Shown: in pieces, positions 8,105 to 19,157 of the stretch
Numbering within the stretch: the stretch's first letter is position 1
How the letters are laid out: each line of letters starts with the position of its first letter
Assembly: GCF_028621955.1 (NCBI RefSeq)
Contig: NZ_CP117516.1
Coordinates: forward strand, 2,130,001 to 2,194,000
Origin: Erythrobacter sp. BLCC-B19
Lineage (GTDB): Bacteria; Pseudomonadota; Alphaproteobacteria; Sphingomonadales; Sphingomonadaceae
DNA length: 64,000 nucleotides
Direction of reading: 5' to 3'
Made by a program: the position numbers and the translations under genes
Notes under the pieces: generated by a model
What the model was told of the DNA's origin: nothing
The model's input: only the letters and a program-made list of their open reading frames with translations
The model's database searches: none

Positions 8105-9775
8105 TCAGTCGTCGATGTTGCGGCGGAAGGTTTCCGGCAGGAACATCAGGCCGACGATCACCGTCAGCACGCAGATACCGATCGGGTACCACAGCCCGTA
8201 GTAGATATCCCCGGTCGCTGCGACCATCGCGAAGGCGGTGGTGGGCAGGAAGCCGCCGAACCAGCCATTGCCGATGTGATAGGGCAGGCTCATCGCGGTA
8301 TAGCGGATGCGGGTGGGGAACAGTTCCACCAGCAGCGCGGCGATGGGGCCATAGACCATCGTCACCAGCAGCACGAGATAGGTCAGCACCGCGATCACCA
8401 TGGGGGTGTTGATCTGCGCCGGATCGGCCTTGGCGGGGTAACCGGCCGCGCCGAGTGCGGCCTTCAACTCGCCCTGAAAGGCGGTGATGGCCTCCTTGCG
8501 TGCAGCGCCCGTCACCTTGGCCGGATCGGGGGCGGTGATGGTCTGGCTGCCGATCGTGACCTGCGCGATCGCACCGGCCTCGGCATCGACCGCCGTGTAG
8601 CTGATCGCGCTCTTGGCAAGGAACGCCTTGGCGATGTCGCAGCTCTTGGTGTCGAAGGTGTTCTTGCCGATCGGGTCGAACTGCACCGAGCAATCGCCAT
8701 CATTCACGATTACGCTGACCGGCGCTGCCGCCTGGGCCCGGGCAAGCGCCGGGTTGGCCGCTTCGGAGAGCAGGTGGAAGGCCGGGAAGTAGGTCACCGC
8801 CGCCAGCGCGCAGCCGGCAAGGATGATCTTCTTGCGCCCGATCCGGTCGGACAGCCAGCCGAAGAAAATGAAGAACGGCGTGCCGATGGCCAGTGCCACC
8901 GCGATCAGGATGTTGGTGGTGGCCCCATCGACCAGCAGCATCTTTTCAAGGAAGAACATCGCGTAGAACTGGCCGGTGTACCACACCACCGCCTGGCCCG
9001 CGACCGCGCCCAGCAGCGCGACCAGCGCCCACTTGCCGTTTTTCCAGTTGCCGAAGGCTTCCGAAATCGGCGCCTTCGAGTTGGTGCCTTCCTCCTTCAT
9101 CTTCTGGAAGACCGGGCTTTCCTGCAATTGCAGCCGGATCCACAGCGACACGCCCAGCAGGATCGCCGACACCAGGAACGGCACGCGCCAGCCCCATTCC
9201 TTGAAGGCTTCCTCGCCGATCATCGTGCGGGTGCCGATCACCACCAGCAGCGCGGCAAACAGCCCGAGCGTGGCGGTGGTCTGGATGAAGCTGGTATAGA
9301 GCCCGCGCTTGTTGTTGGGCGCGTGTTCGGCGACGTAGGTCGCAGCCCCGCCATATTCGCCGCCCAGCGCAAGGCCTTGCACCAGTCGCAGCGCGACGAG
9401 CATGATCGGCGCCGCCACGCCGATGCTGGCGTAGGAGGGCAGCACGCCGACGGTGAAGGTCGCAAAGCCCATCAGGCCCATGGTGACAAGGAAGGTGTAC
9501 TTGCGCCCAACAAGGTCGCCCAGCCGCCCGAACACCAGCGCGCCGAAGGGCCGCACCGCAAAGCCTGCCGCAAACGCCGCGAGCGCGAAGATGAAGCCGG
9601 TGGTCTCGTTTACGCCCGAGAAGAACTGCGCCGAAATGATCGTCGCCAGAAGGCCGTAGAGATAGAAATCATACCATTCGAACACCGTCCCCAGCGACGA
9701 GGCGAGGATGACGCGCTTTTCCGTCCCCGTGACCTCGTGATGCTTGGGCAGCGCGCCGTCATATGTCGTCGCCAT
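8105..9775 (-). CDS. MHS-type major facilitator with large periplasmic insert
   Basis: 556 residues against about 430-450 for typical metabolite:H+ symporters. The first half has the family hallmarks FEWYDFYLYG (32-41), GRLGDLVGRKYT (83-94) and the LRLVQGLALGGEYGGA motif; GWLSDRIGRKK (306-316) marks the second half. Between helices 9 and 10 there is an inserted soluble stretch of about 120 residues (337-456) with two cysteines, Cys362 and Cys379, predicted to face the periplasm. The family moves organic acids or compatible solutes with protons. Location beside acs, a CrbSR-like pair and a DcaP-like porin favours a carboxylate, but the substrate is not proven. Confidence 0.85.
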   Translation of the reverse strand: MATTYDGALPKHHEVTGTEKRVILASSLGTVFEWYDFYLYGLLATIISAQFFSGVNETTGFIFALAAFAAGFAVRPFGALVFGRLGDLVGRKYTFLVTMGLMGFATFTVGVLPSYASIGVAAPIMLVALRLVQGLALGGEYGGAATYVAEHAPNNKRGLYTSFIQTTATLGLFAALLVVIGTRTMIGEEAFKEWGWRVPFLVSAILLGVSLWIRLQLQESPVFQKMKEEGTNSKAPISEAFGNWKNGKWALVALLGAVAGQAVVWYTGQFYAMFFLEKMLLVDGATTNILIAVALAIGTPFFIFFGWLSDRIGRKKIILAGCALAAVTYFPAFHLLSEAANPALARAQAAAPVSVIVNDGDCSVQFDPIGKNTFDTKSCDIAKAFLAKSAISYTAVDAEAGAIAQVTIGSQTITAPDPAKVTGAARKEAITAFQGELKAALGAAGYPAKADPAQINTPMVIAVLTYLVLLVTMVYGPIAALLVELFPTRIRYTAMSLPYHIGNGWFGGFLPTTAFAMVAATGDIYYGLWYPIGICVLTVIVGLMFLPETFRRNIDD

Positions 9776-9905
9776 TGTCGCTCTCCCGCTAGTGCGCTCG
9801 ATCTCCCTGCCCGTCGCCCGCGCGCCGTTGGTGTCGAGGATCGCAAAGTCGCCCGGAACGGCCTGCGGCGAAAGCTAGACCTTGGTCGGATGGCGGGAGG
9901 CTGGC

Positions 9906-10343
9906 CTATTCGGCGGCAGCGAAGGTGTAGCGCAAGCCGGGGGTTTCGATCACCAGCTGCCGCCCATCGAGCGTGGTGGTGAAGCGTTCGGCATCGGACA
10001 GGCCGGCGAGGTCGTTGCCGAAGCTGGGGGCAGGGCAGGCCATGCGGGTGCCAGCGATGGGGCCGATGCTGATCTGGCCAGCGCCATTGGCAGGCTGGCC
10101 CGCGGTCCAGGTCGAACGCCCGCGGTTGCAATCGAGCTGGAGTTGAAGCTCGCCCCCGTCGGCAAAGGCGATGGTGTGGCGGCGTTGCAGGGCGGGGGTG
10201 AGCGTCGTGGTGCTGCCCGAGGTGTCGATCGCGGTCAGCTGCCATTCGGTGCCGGCCAGCGGGTGACTGTCGGGGATGGTCATGCAGCCTCCCAGGGCAA
10301 GCGTGGCAGTGGCGGCGGCGGCGAGCACGGAGACAGGCTTCAT
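9906..10343 (-). CDS. META-domain lipoprotein (HslJ-like)
   Basis: 145 residues from the ATG that begins the signal peptide; an alternative ATG lies 15 bases upstream. The lipobox ALGGC places the lipidated cysteine at residue 20. The mature part begins PLAGTEWQLTAID and continues with a conserved FADGGELQLQLDCNRG stretch, the pattern of META/HslJ domains found in outer-membrane-associated stress lipoproteins. The role is unknown beyond that. A terminator separates it from the next gene upstream. Confidence 0.75.
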   Translation of the reverse strand: MKPVSVLAAAATATLALGGCMTIPDSHPLAGTEWQLTAIDTSGSTTTLTPALQRRHTIAFADGGELQLQLDCNRGRSTWTAGQPANGAGQISIGPIAGTRMACPAPSFGNDLAGLSDAERFTTTLDGRQLVIETPGLRYTFAAAE

Positions 10344-10412
10344 CGGATCATTCCCCAAAGGCGATTGCGGCCAGAATAGCGCGCTGACCTGAACAGGGGC
10401 AATCCAGCCACG

Positions 10413-10448
10413 AAAAAAGGGCCGCCGGAGCGGGTGCTCCGGCGGCCC
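10413..10448 (-). terminator. Strong factor-independent terminator
   Basis: GGGCCGCCGGAG and CTCCGGCGGCCC form a perfect 12-bp stem with a 6-base loop. On the minus strand it is followed by six T residues (AAAAAA at 10413-10418 on the plus strand). It lies 25 bases past the stop of the small gene at 10473-10772. Confidence 0.85.
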
Positions 10449-10472
10449 TTCTGGTAACTGCGGGAGGGGCGA

Positions 10473-10772
10473 TCAGCCCTCGCGGGTGCCCGACAGCGGC
10501 ATCGCGCCGAAAGCGCCGGCATTGACCGAGCCGGTCAGGCTGTCGCCGTCGATGGTCGCTTCGCAATCGAGCGTCATCGGCATGGGGACGACCATGTTCA
10601 TCTTCCACTTGATGGTGTTGCCTTCGATCGTGCCGCCGGCAATGTCCATCGAGCCGAGGCTGCCGACCAGCGAGCCGCTGAAGGTGTCGCCATCGGGCAC
10701 GACGGTCAGGGTGCCGGTCTGGTCGCCCATCGGGCTCTTGACGGTGGTCTTGTAGGTACCTGCAACAGACAT
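10473..10772 (-). CDS. Small beta-rich protein of unknown function
   Basis: 99 residues. The start chosen, MSVAGTYKTT, has GAGGGAGTG just upstream; an earlier in-frame start at 10817 has no such site. There is no signal peptide or membrane segment. The sequence is rich in short strands and turns (GTLTVVPDGDTFSGSL, GGTIEGNTIKWKM, ATIDGDSLTGSV), and the two ends resemble each other (DGDTFSGSLVG and DGDSLTGSVNAG), which suggests a repeated lipocalin-like or barrel-like fold. I do not recognise a characterised family. It has its own strong terminator. Confidence 0.7.
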   Translation of the reverse strand: MSVAGTYKTTVKSPMGDQTGTLTVVPDGDTFSGSLVGSLGSMDIAGGTIEGNTIKWKMNMVVPMPMTLDCEATIDGDSLTGSVNAGAFGAMPLSGTREG

Positions 10773-10890
10773 ATTCCACTCCCTCGAGTTGGGTGCAGGC
10801 CTTGGGCGACCCGGCACTTCAGGATGCGCTATTTACACGAGTGTCAGCGCGCTTCAACCGGATTTGGGCCAAAGCGCGCCGACCTGTTTC

Positions 10891-13746
10891 TTACTCGCCT
10901 TCCATCTCGCGCTGCTCGATCGGCAGGCCGAGCGGTTCGAGCTGGCTGCGCACCTTGCTGGCATCGCCCACCACGACCCACACGAACTTGTCGGTGTCGA
11001 TCGCCGAACGCGCCGCGGCATCAAGCGCTGCGGTGGTCTGCGCGCTGTAAATGCCCGCGAGCTTTTCCTGATAATCGTCCGGCCGCCCGAACAGGGCATT
11101 GCTCTGCATCGCGCCGAGCACGGCGGGGCTGGTTTCGAACCGGCCCGGCAGCGCGCCGATGTCATTCGCCTTGTAGCGTTCGAGCTCTTCGCTGGTGACG
11201 CCCTTGACGGTCAGGAACTCCTTGGTCTCGCGCAGCATTTCCGCCAGCGAATCCCCGGTGCGATCCGCCTGCACGCCGCCCGAGATCGCATAGATCACGG
11301 CATTCTCGCGCGCCTGCGTCCCGCCGCGCACGCCATAGCTCCAGCCCTTGGTCTCGCGCAGGTTCATGTTGAGCCGCGCGAGGAAGTTGCCGCCCAGCGC
11401 ATTGTTGGCGCTGTTGAAGGCGATGAATTCCGGATCGCCGGCATCGAGCGGGGTGATCTGCGCGCCGAGGATGAAGCTCTGCGGCGAATTGGGGCGGTTC
11501 ACCAGAATGATCCGGTTGCCCTTGGGCGCGGCAGTGGCGGCGAAGGCCTTGGTGCCCTTGGGTGCGGCCGGTGCTGTCCAGTCGCCGAAAGCGGCGTCGA
11601 GCGCGGTCACGATCTCGGCCAGCGGCTTGTCCGAAATGACGAAAACCTCGCCATTGTCGGGGCGGATCCAGCTGTCCTTGAAGGCGACCAGATCATCACG
11701 GCTGATGCTGCTGACGCTCGCGACCGAGGCGACGCCGCCATAGGGCGTGCCGGTGCCGAACAATTCGGGCGAAATGGTGCGCTGGGCGATGCCCTGCGGC
11801 GACTTCATCGACTGGCGGATGCCGGTGACGGTCTGCGTGCGCAGACGCTCGATGTCGTCGGGGTTGAACGCCGGCTCGCGCATGATCTGGCGCATCAGAT
11901 CGAGGCTGGGCGCAAGGTTTGCGGTCAGCGCCGAGAGCGTGAAGGTCGAGCGGTCATCGCTCCCGCCAGCCGAAACGCTCGCCCCCAGCCGTTCGCCCGC
12001 CTCGGCGATCTGCTGCGCGGACAGTTTGGTCGTGCCTTCGTCGAACAGCGCCAGTGTCAGCCCCTGCAGCCCTTCCTTGCCTGCCGGGTCAGCCGCGCCG
12101 CCCGCGTTGAAGCTCATGGTGACATAGGTCGCAGGCACCGCGGTGCGGCGGGCGTAGCTGACCTTCATCCCGTTCTTGAGCGTCGCACGCTCGATGGTCG
12201 GGAAGTCCAGCTCGGCGATGGTGTTGATCGGCGGCGCGGGGCGCACTTCGGAGACGGTGATCGTTTCGGCAGCGCGGTCACGTTCGGAGGCGTTTGCGCC
12301 CTCTGCCTTGACCGAGGAGGCTTCCTCGTAGCTTGCATCGCGCGCGCCGGGTTCGAGCACCACGGTCATCGCCGGGCGGGTCATCCACTTGGCCAGCGCC
12401 GCCTTGACGTCAGCCGGGGTGAGCCGTGCGAGCGCCTCGAATTCCTTGGCGTAGAATGCCGGATCATCCGCCAGCACTTCGCCTTCGGCAAGGGTCTGCG
12501 CCTTGCCGCTGAACCCGCCGACCTGCTCCAGCCCGCGGATCGTGCGGGCAAGGTTGCTGGTGACCGCGCGGCGCACTTCGTCCTCGGTCGGGCCTTCGGC
12601 GATCAGCTTGGCGACCACCTCGTCCATGCGCTTTTCGAGCACGGCGAGATCGACCCCGTCCTTGGCGGTCGCTTCGACCTGCAAGATGCCGATGCGGTGG
12701 AAGGCCGAATTGCCCGCCGAAACGCTGACCGCGAGCTGTTCGTCGCGCACCAGCACATTGTCGAGCCGGCTGGAAGCCAGCCCGCCGAGGATCGAGGCAC
12801 CGACGTCGAGCGCGATGCGGTCCTTGCCGGTGATCCCTTCGGTCGCCCAATAGCGGGTGACGCTGGTGGCCGCGACCTGATCCTTGAAGGTCTTGCGCAC
12901 CGGCTCCTTGAGGGTCGGAACATCGGCCTGCGCCGGATCGTTGACGGGGCCGCGCTTGATGCCGCCGAAATACTTTTCGACCAGCGGCTTGGCCTCAGCC
13001 GCCGAGATGTCGCCCGCGATCACCAGGGTGGCGTTGTTGGGGCCGTAATTGTCGATGAACCAGCTCTTCACGTCCTCCATCGAGGCCGAATCAAGGTCGG
13101 CCATCGAGCCGATCGCTTCGTGCTGGTAGGGGTGGCCATCGGGGAACAGGGTCTTGAGCACGTCGTAGAACACGAGCCCGCCGGGTTCGTTGTCGCCCTG
13201 ACGCTTTTCGTTCTGCACCACGCCGCGCTGGTTATCGAGCTTGCCCTGCGTCACCGCGCCCAGCAGGTAACCCATGCGGTCGCTTTCCAGCCACAGCGCG
13301 CGTTCCAGCGCGGGCTTGGGCACGGTCTGGAAGTAGTTGGTGCGATCGAACCAGGTGGTGCCGTTGTAATCGGTCGCGCCCATTTCCGCGAGGTACTGGA
13401 AGTAGTCGTTGGGGGCGTTTTCCGATCCGTTGAACATCAGGTGTTCGAACAGGTGGGCAAAGCCGGTCTTGCCCTCGGGCTCGTCCTTCGATCCGACATT
13501 GTACCACACGGTGACATTGACCACGGGCGCCTTGCGATCCTCGTGCACCAGCACGGTGAGACCGTTGGCGAGCTCGAACTCTTCGTAGGGGATCTTCACC
13601 TGCGAAACGAGCGTCGGCAGGTCGGTCGTCGCCTGCGGAGCAGCCGCGGCAGGCGCGGTGTGATTATCGGCCAGCGCCGGGGCGACCGGGACGACAAGCG
13701 CAAGGGCGAGCGCCGAAAGGCTGGCGGCGGCAAAACGGTGGGTCAT
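10891..13746 (-). CDS. Exported M16-family zinc metallopeptidase
   Basis: 951 residues, the two-tandem-unit length of pitrilysin-type proteins. A signal peptide ends near APALADN. The inverted zinc motif HLFEH is at 98-102 in GFAHLFEHLMFNGSE, with a downstream VVQNEKRQ stretch supplying the third ligand region. The second half (from about residue 500, LDFPTIERATLKNGMKVSYARR) repeats the fold without the zinc motif, as in inactive partner domains. It probably cleaves peptides in the periplasm. It lies 45 bases after the acylase gene on the same strand and may be cotranscribed with it. Confidence 0.9.
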   Translation of the reverse strand: MTHRFAAASLSALALALVVPVAPALADNHTAPAAAAPQATTDLPTLVSQVKIPYEEFELANGLTVLVHEDRKAPVVNVTVWYNVGSKDEPEGKTGFAHLFEHLMFNGSENAPNDYFQYLAEMGATDYNGTTWFDRTNYFQTVPKPALERALWLESDRMGYLLGAVTQGKLDNQRGVVQNEKRQGDNEPGGLVFYDVLKTLFPDGHPYQHEAIGSMADLDSASMEDVKSWFIDNYGPNNATLVIAGDISAAEAKPLVEKYFGGIKRGPVNDPAQADVPTLKEPVRKTFKDQVAATSVTRYWATEGITGKDRIALDVGASILGGLASSRLDNVLVRDEQLAVSVSAGNSAFHRIGILQVEATAKDGVDLAVLEKRMDEVVAKLIAEGPTEDEVRRAVTSNLARTIRGLEQVGGFSGKAQTLAEGEVLADDPAFYAKEFEALARLTPADVKAALAKWMTRPAMTVVLEPGARDASYEEASSVKAEGANASERDRAAETITVSEVRPAPPINTIAELDFPTIERATLKNGMKVSYARRTAVPATYVTMSFNAGGAADPAGKEGLQGLTLALFDEGTTKLSAQQIAEAGERLGASVSAGGSDDRSTFTLSALTANLAPSLDLMRQIMREPAFNPDDIERLRTQTVTGIRQSMKSPQGIAQRTISPELFGTGTPYGGVASVASVSSISRDDLVAFKDSWIRPDNGEVFVISDKPLAEIVTALDAAFGDWTAPAAPKGTKAFAATAAPKGNRIILVNRPNSPQSFILGAQITPLDAGDPEFIAFNSANNALGGNFLARLNMNLRETKGWSYGVRGGTQARENAVIYAISGGVQADRTGDSLAEMLRETKEFLTVKGVTSEELERYKANDIGALPGRFETSPAVLGAMQSNALFGRPDDYQEKLAGIYSAQTTAALDAAARSAIDTDKFVWVVVGDASKVRSQLEPLGLPIEQREMEGE

Positions 13747-13791
13747 GGACGAAAGCTCCGATGGAGGGATCAGACAGGAGAGATACGCAGA

Positions 13792-16008
13792 TCAGCGCGC
13801 TTTGGTGCCCGAATTGGTGACAGTCCGGCGGCTGCTGGCATTCGCCAGCAGATCATCGCGCCAGAAATGCACCGGCTTCAGCTTGTGATCGACGAACAGC
13901 TGCATCTGGTCGGTGTAATGCGGACTGGCAGGCCGCGTGCTCGCCGCGCCAAAGGGCTGCACCGAGCGCGAGGAGACGCGCGCGCCGGGCGCCCATTCGA
14001 TCCACATAATGAAGCTGTCGCCATGCTTGAGGCTGAGCCGTCCATCTTCGGCCACGTCCCAGGTGGTCGAGGCGCGCAGGGTGTCCGACCCGCCGTCCAA
14101 TGGCAGATCAAGCTCGCCTTGCCTGAGGCGCAGCAGATCACCCATCGGCGGATCGAGGCGGCCAAAGTGGGTGGTGAGGTGGTCGGCAGCGGCCCCAAGC
14201 TTTTCGGCGACGTCGGGGAAGGGCTTGTTGTTGTAATCGGCGGCCATGAAGTCGCGGATGATGAGCAGCGCGAGCGCATCGGCACGGCCCTTGCCGTCGG
14301 CGTTGAAGTCCCAGGCCAGCAGCAGATCACGCGCCTCGGCGAGCTTGCCTTGCGCCTTCAGCCCGGCCAGCGCATCGAACAGCCGCGCGACATAGCCCTG
14401 CCGCTCGTAGCCGGTGTCATACTTGATCGCCTCCAGCGCGCGCCTGTCGAGCAGGCTGGCTTCACTCAGCAGCTTGTAGGCGCGCCATGAGCGGTTGGTC
14501 TGCTTGAGTTCGATGCCCATGATCGGCGCAAACGCCTGCGGGTCGAGGTCGCTCCCGGCGCCGGCGGCGGTGAAGGGTGTGTTGTTCGAATTGTAGAGCC
14601 ACCCGCTTGCCGGGTTCACGATCCGCGGCAGGGTCTCGTAGGCGACCGCGCCGTCCCAGATCAGATCGCTGCGGTTGCCCGGCAGCACGCTGCGCCAGTC
14701 GGCCTTCACGCTTGTCGGCCGGTTGGGGATCGCGGCGTTATAGACATAGGCGATGGTGCCGCCCGCGTCGGCATAGATGAAGTTGGTCGAAGGGATCGCG
14801 AGGCGCGACAGCTGGCCTTCCCACTCGGCAAAGGTCTTGGCCTTGTTCAGCCGGTAATAGGCATCGAGCTGCTGCAACTGCCCGATCCCGCCATAGCGGA
14901 TGGCAAAGGCGCCCTTGGCATTCCGGATCACCGGGCCGTGGGCCGAACGCAGCACTTCCTTGCGCACCGGCAGCACCACCGGCCCCAGCTTGACCGGCAG
15001 CGTCACCCACTTGCTCTCCAGATCGCGCCATTGCCCGTCGAGCTTGTAGCGCGTGCCGGTCTCGTCCAGCTCCAGCTGGTAGACGTCGATCATGTCGGGG
15101 GTGTTGACCGTATTCGTCCAGCCGAGATGTTCATTGTGGCCGAGGAAGGGGAAGGGCGATCCGGGGAAATTCGCACCTGCAAAGTGCCAGCCTTCGCCGC
15201 TTTCGACGACAAGTTCGTACCACGCCACCCCGCCGCGCAGGGGCTGGTGCGAGTTGGAGATCAGGGTCGTGACCCCGCCGCCCTTCTTCGGCGCGACGGC
15301 GAAGGCGTTGGAGCCGAGGTGTTCGGCATCCTCGCCCAGCGGCAGAACGCGGGCGCGGGCCTGCTTGGGCGCGGCTTCGGCGGCAGGCTCACCGCCCGGC
15401 AGGGGCGGGCGCGGGAAGCCGGGAATGTCGGGGCCATGCTCGCGGCGCAGTTCCTCGCCCGCCACCAGCGGCCCGATCACCCCGTCCAGCCCGAAGAAGA
15501 ACGGCTGGCGCAGCGCAAACCCCGCTGCGACATCCAGCCCGCTGACCGGGAAGAGATTGGCGAGCTTGACCTCGCCCGGATGGGCCTCGGCATATTGGTT
15601 GAGCCCTGCCGCATAGGCCTCGAACAGCGCGCGGGTATCGGCGGGGAGTTTGGGATATTCGCGCTCCGCCGTGCCGCGCGCGTCGATCAGGTGGTAGACA
15701 TAGTCGACCTTGGCCCCGTCTTCCCCGGCCACCGCGCCATAGCGGCCGCGGGCCATCGCGACGACATCCTGAAGCGTGAAGAAATCGTCCTCGGCATGGG
15801 CGATGGCAACGCCGAAGGCGGTGTCGGCATCGGTCTTGCCGGTGATGTGGGGCACGCCCCATTCGTCGCGGATGATCTCGGCCGTGTAGGTGCGGGTCGG
15901 CGCGGCGGGCGCGGCGCTGGCGGCGAAGGGCTCCCAGGTTGCAAGCACCACGAAGGCCAGCACAAGCACACCCACCAGCGCAATCGCGCCGCGCTTCAAC
16001 CAGACCAT
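13792..16008 (-). CDS. Penicillin acylase-family N-terminal nucleophile hydrolase
   Basis: 738 residues. The start codon has GGGAGAG upstream; 34 in-frame codons above it lack a site. An N-terminal membrane or signal segment (about 7-24) is followed by the alpha-chain motif IIRDEWGVPHITGKTDADTA and then a spacer. The autocleavage site LG/SNAF makes Ser233 the new N-terminal nucleophile of the beta chain, with a following HNEHLGWTNT motif. The family includes penicillin G acylase and acyl-homoserine-lactone acylases. Substrate cannot be read here: peptide-like amides, antibiotics or signal lactones are all possible. It is divergent from clpB. Confidence 0.88.
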   Translation of the reverse strand: MVWLKRGAIALVGVLVLAFVVLATWEPFAASAAPAAPTRTYTAEIIRDEWGVPHITGKTDADTAFGVAIAHAEDDFFTLQDVVAMARGRYGAVAGEDGAKVDYVYHLIDARGTAEREYPKLPADTRALFEAYAAGLNQYAEAHPGEVKLANLFPVSGLDVAAGFALRQPFFFGLDGVIGPLVAGEELRREHGPDIPGFPRPPLPGGEPAAEAAPKQARARVLPLGEDAEHLGSNAFAVAPKKGGGVTTLISNSHQPLRGGVAWYELVVESGEGWHFAGANFPGSPFPFLGHNEHLGWTNTVNTPDMIDVYQLELDETGTRYKLDGQWRDLESKWVTLPVKLGPVVLPVRKEVLRSAHGPVIRNAKGAFAIRYGGIGQLQQLDAYYRLNKAKTFAEWEGQLSRLAIPSTNFIYADAGGTIAYVYNAAIPNRPTSVKADWRSVLPGNRSDLIWDGAVAYETLPRIVNPASGWLYNSNNTPFTAAGAGSDLDPQAFAPIMGIELKQTNRSWRAYKLLSEASLLDRRALEAIKYDTGYERQGYVARLFDALAGLKAQGKLAEARDLLLAWDFNADGKGRADALALLIIRDFMAADYNNKPFPDVAEKLGAAADHLTTHFGRLDPPMGDLLRLRQGELDLPLDGGSDTLRASTTWDVAEDGRLSLKHGDSFIMWIEWAPGARVSSRSVQPFGAASTRPASPHYTDQMQLFVDHKLKPVHFWRDDLLANASSRRTVTNSGTKAR

Positions 16009-16153
16009 GACCGATTTCTCTCCCAAATCGTGAGCGCCTTCCTTCGCTTGGCGCACGGGCGAGGTCAAGGCTGGCGCCTGCCTCTTGCAGCGACCACTTG
16101 GCGAACCCACCTACTCGGGTAATACACCTGATGCGGAATATTCGCGCGCAGGG

Positions 16154-16181
16154 CTTGTGTTGCCATTGTGCAACACTATCT
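16154..16181 (+). promoter_or_regulatory. Candidate heat-shock (RpoH) promoter of clpB
   Basis: CTTGTGT at 16154, a 13-base spacer, then CACTATCT resembles the RpoH consensus CTTGAAA-N13-CCCCATNT (all four CTTG bases, five of seven scored -10 bases). Transcription would begin about 27 bases before the clpB ATG. A perfect inverted repeat, GTGTTGC-N6-GCAACAC (16157-16176), lies inside the promoter and could be an operator. Prediction by eye. Confidence 0.45.
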
Positions 16182-16214
16182 GCTGACGGGTATGTTTGGA
16201 GGGTTTGGACGACC

Positions 16215-18791
<2,577 letters not shown>

Positions 18792-19157
18792 CTTGGCGCG
18801 GCAGAATGGCAAAAGCTGGCTGCGCAAGATTGTAAGCTTGCGTCGTTCGATCCGGGAAGTGGGGCGGTTTGTTGCGTGCAAGCCACCCTATCTTTTAACA
18901 TTCGCAAAGCCACAAACTAACAATGTTGCGGGGTAAGCGGTGACCGCCCCCTGAATGTGGGATTAACGCAACACCCCCCGGAAAATTTCGGTCTTGCGAC
19001 GGGGCGCTTTGACATCAAACTTTCGCCATTGCACAAAACGGTCACTGCGGGGACTGACGTAGGTAACCTTTGATGCGCGCGCCTTCCACATGGGGCAATT
19101 ATGTGGTTGGCGGCGATGGTTGCTTGTCGTTCTCCGGTTTGGGCAACTGGAGTGACC
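18792..19157 (+). promoter_or_regulatory. Long non-coding leader region before the first TonB receptor
   Basis: 366 bases without a credible gene. It contains a TTGACA box at 19009-19014 with only a weak -10 match about 17 bases on, the arms GTTGCG and CGCAAC about 40 bases apart near 18924-18971, and a TTGCACAAAACG element at 19029-19040. The long leader suggests regulated expression. No known riboswitch was recognised. Confidence 0.35.

Noticed and set aside
7986..8693. Upstream in-frame extension of the CrbS-like kinase
   Set aside because: It would overlap the transporter gene and the residues look random; the ATG used has a strong ribosome-binding site and begins the first membrane helix.
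10789..14490. 1233-codon plus-strand frame opposite the M16 and acylase genes
   Set aside because: It spans two unrelated genes on the other strand and has no recognisable domain or ribosome-binding site.
18792..19157. Riboswitch in the leader of the first receptor
   Set aside because: I could not find conserved core elements such as a B12 box; hairpins seen are short and unspecific.
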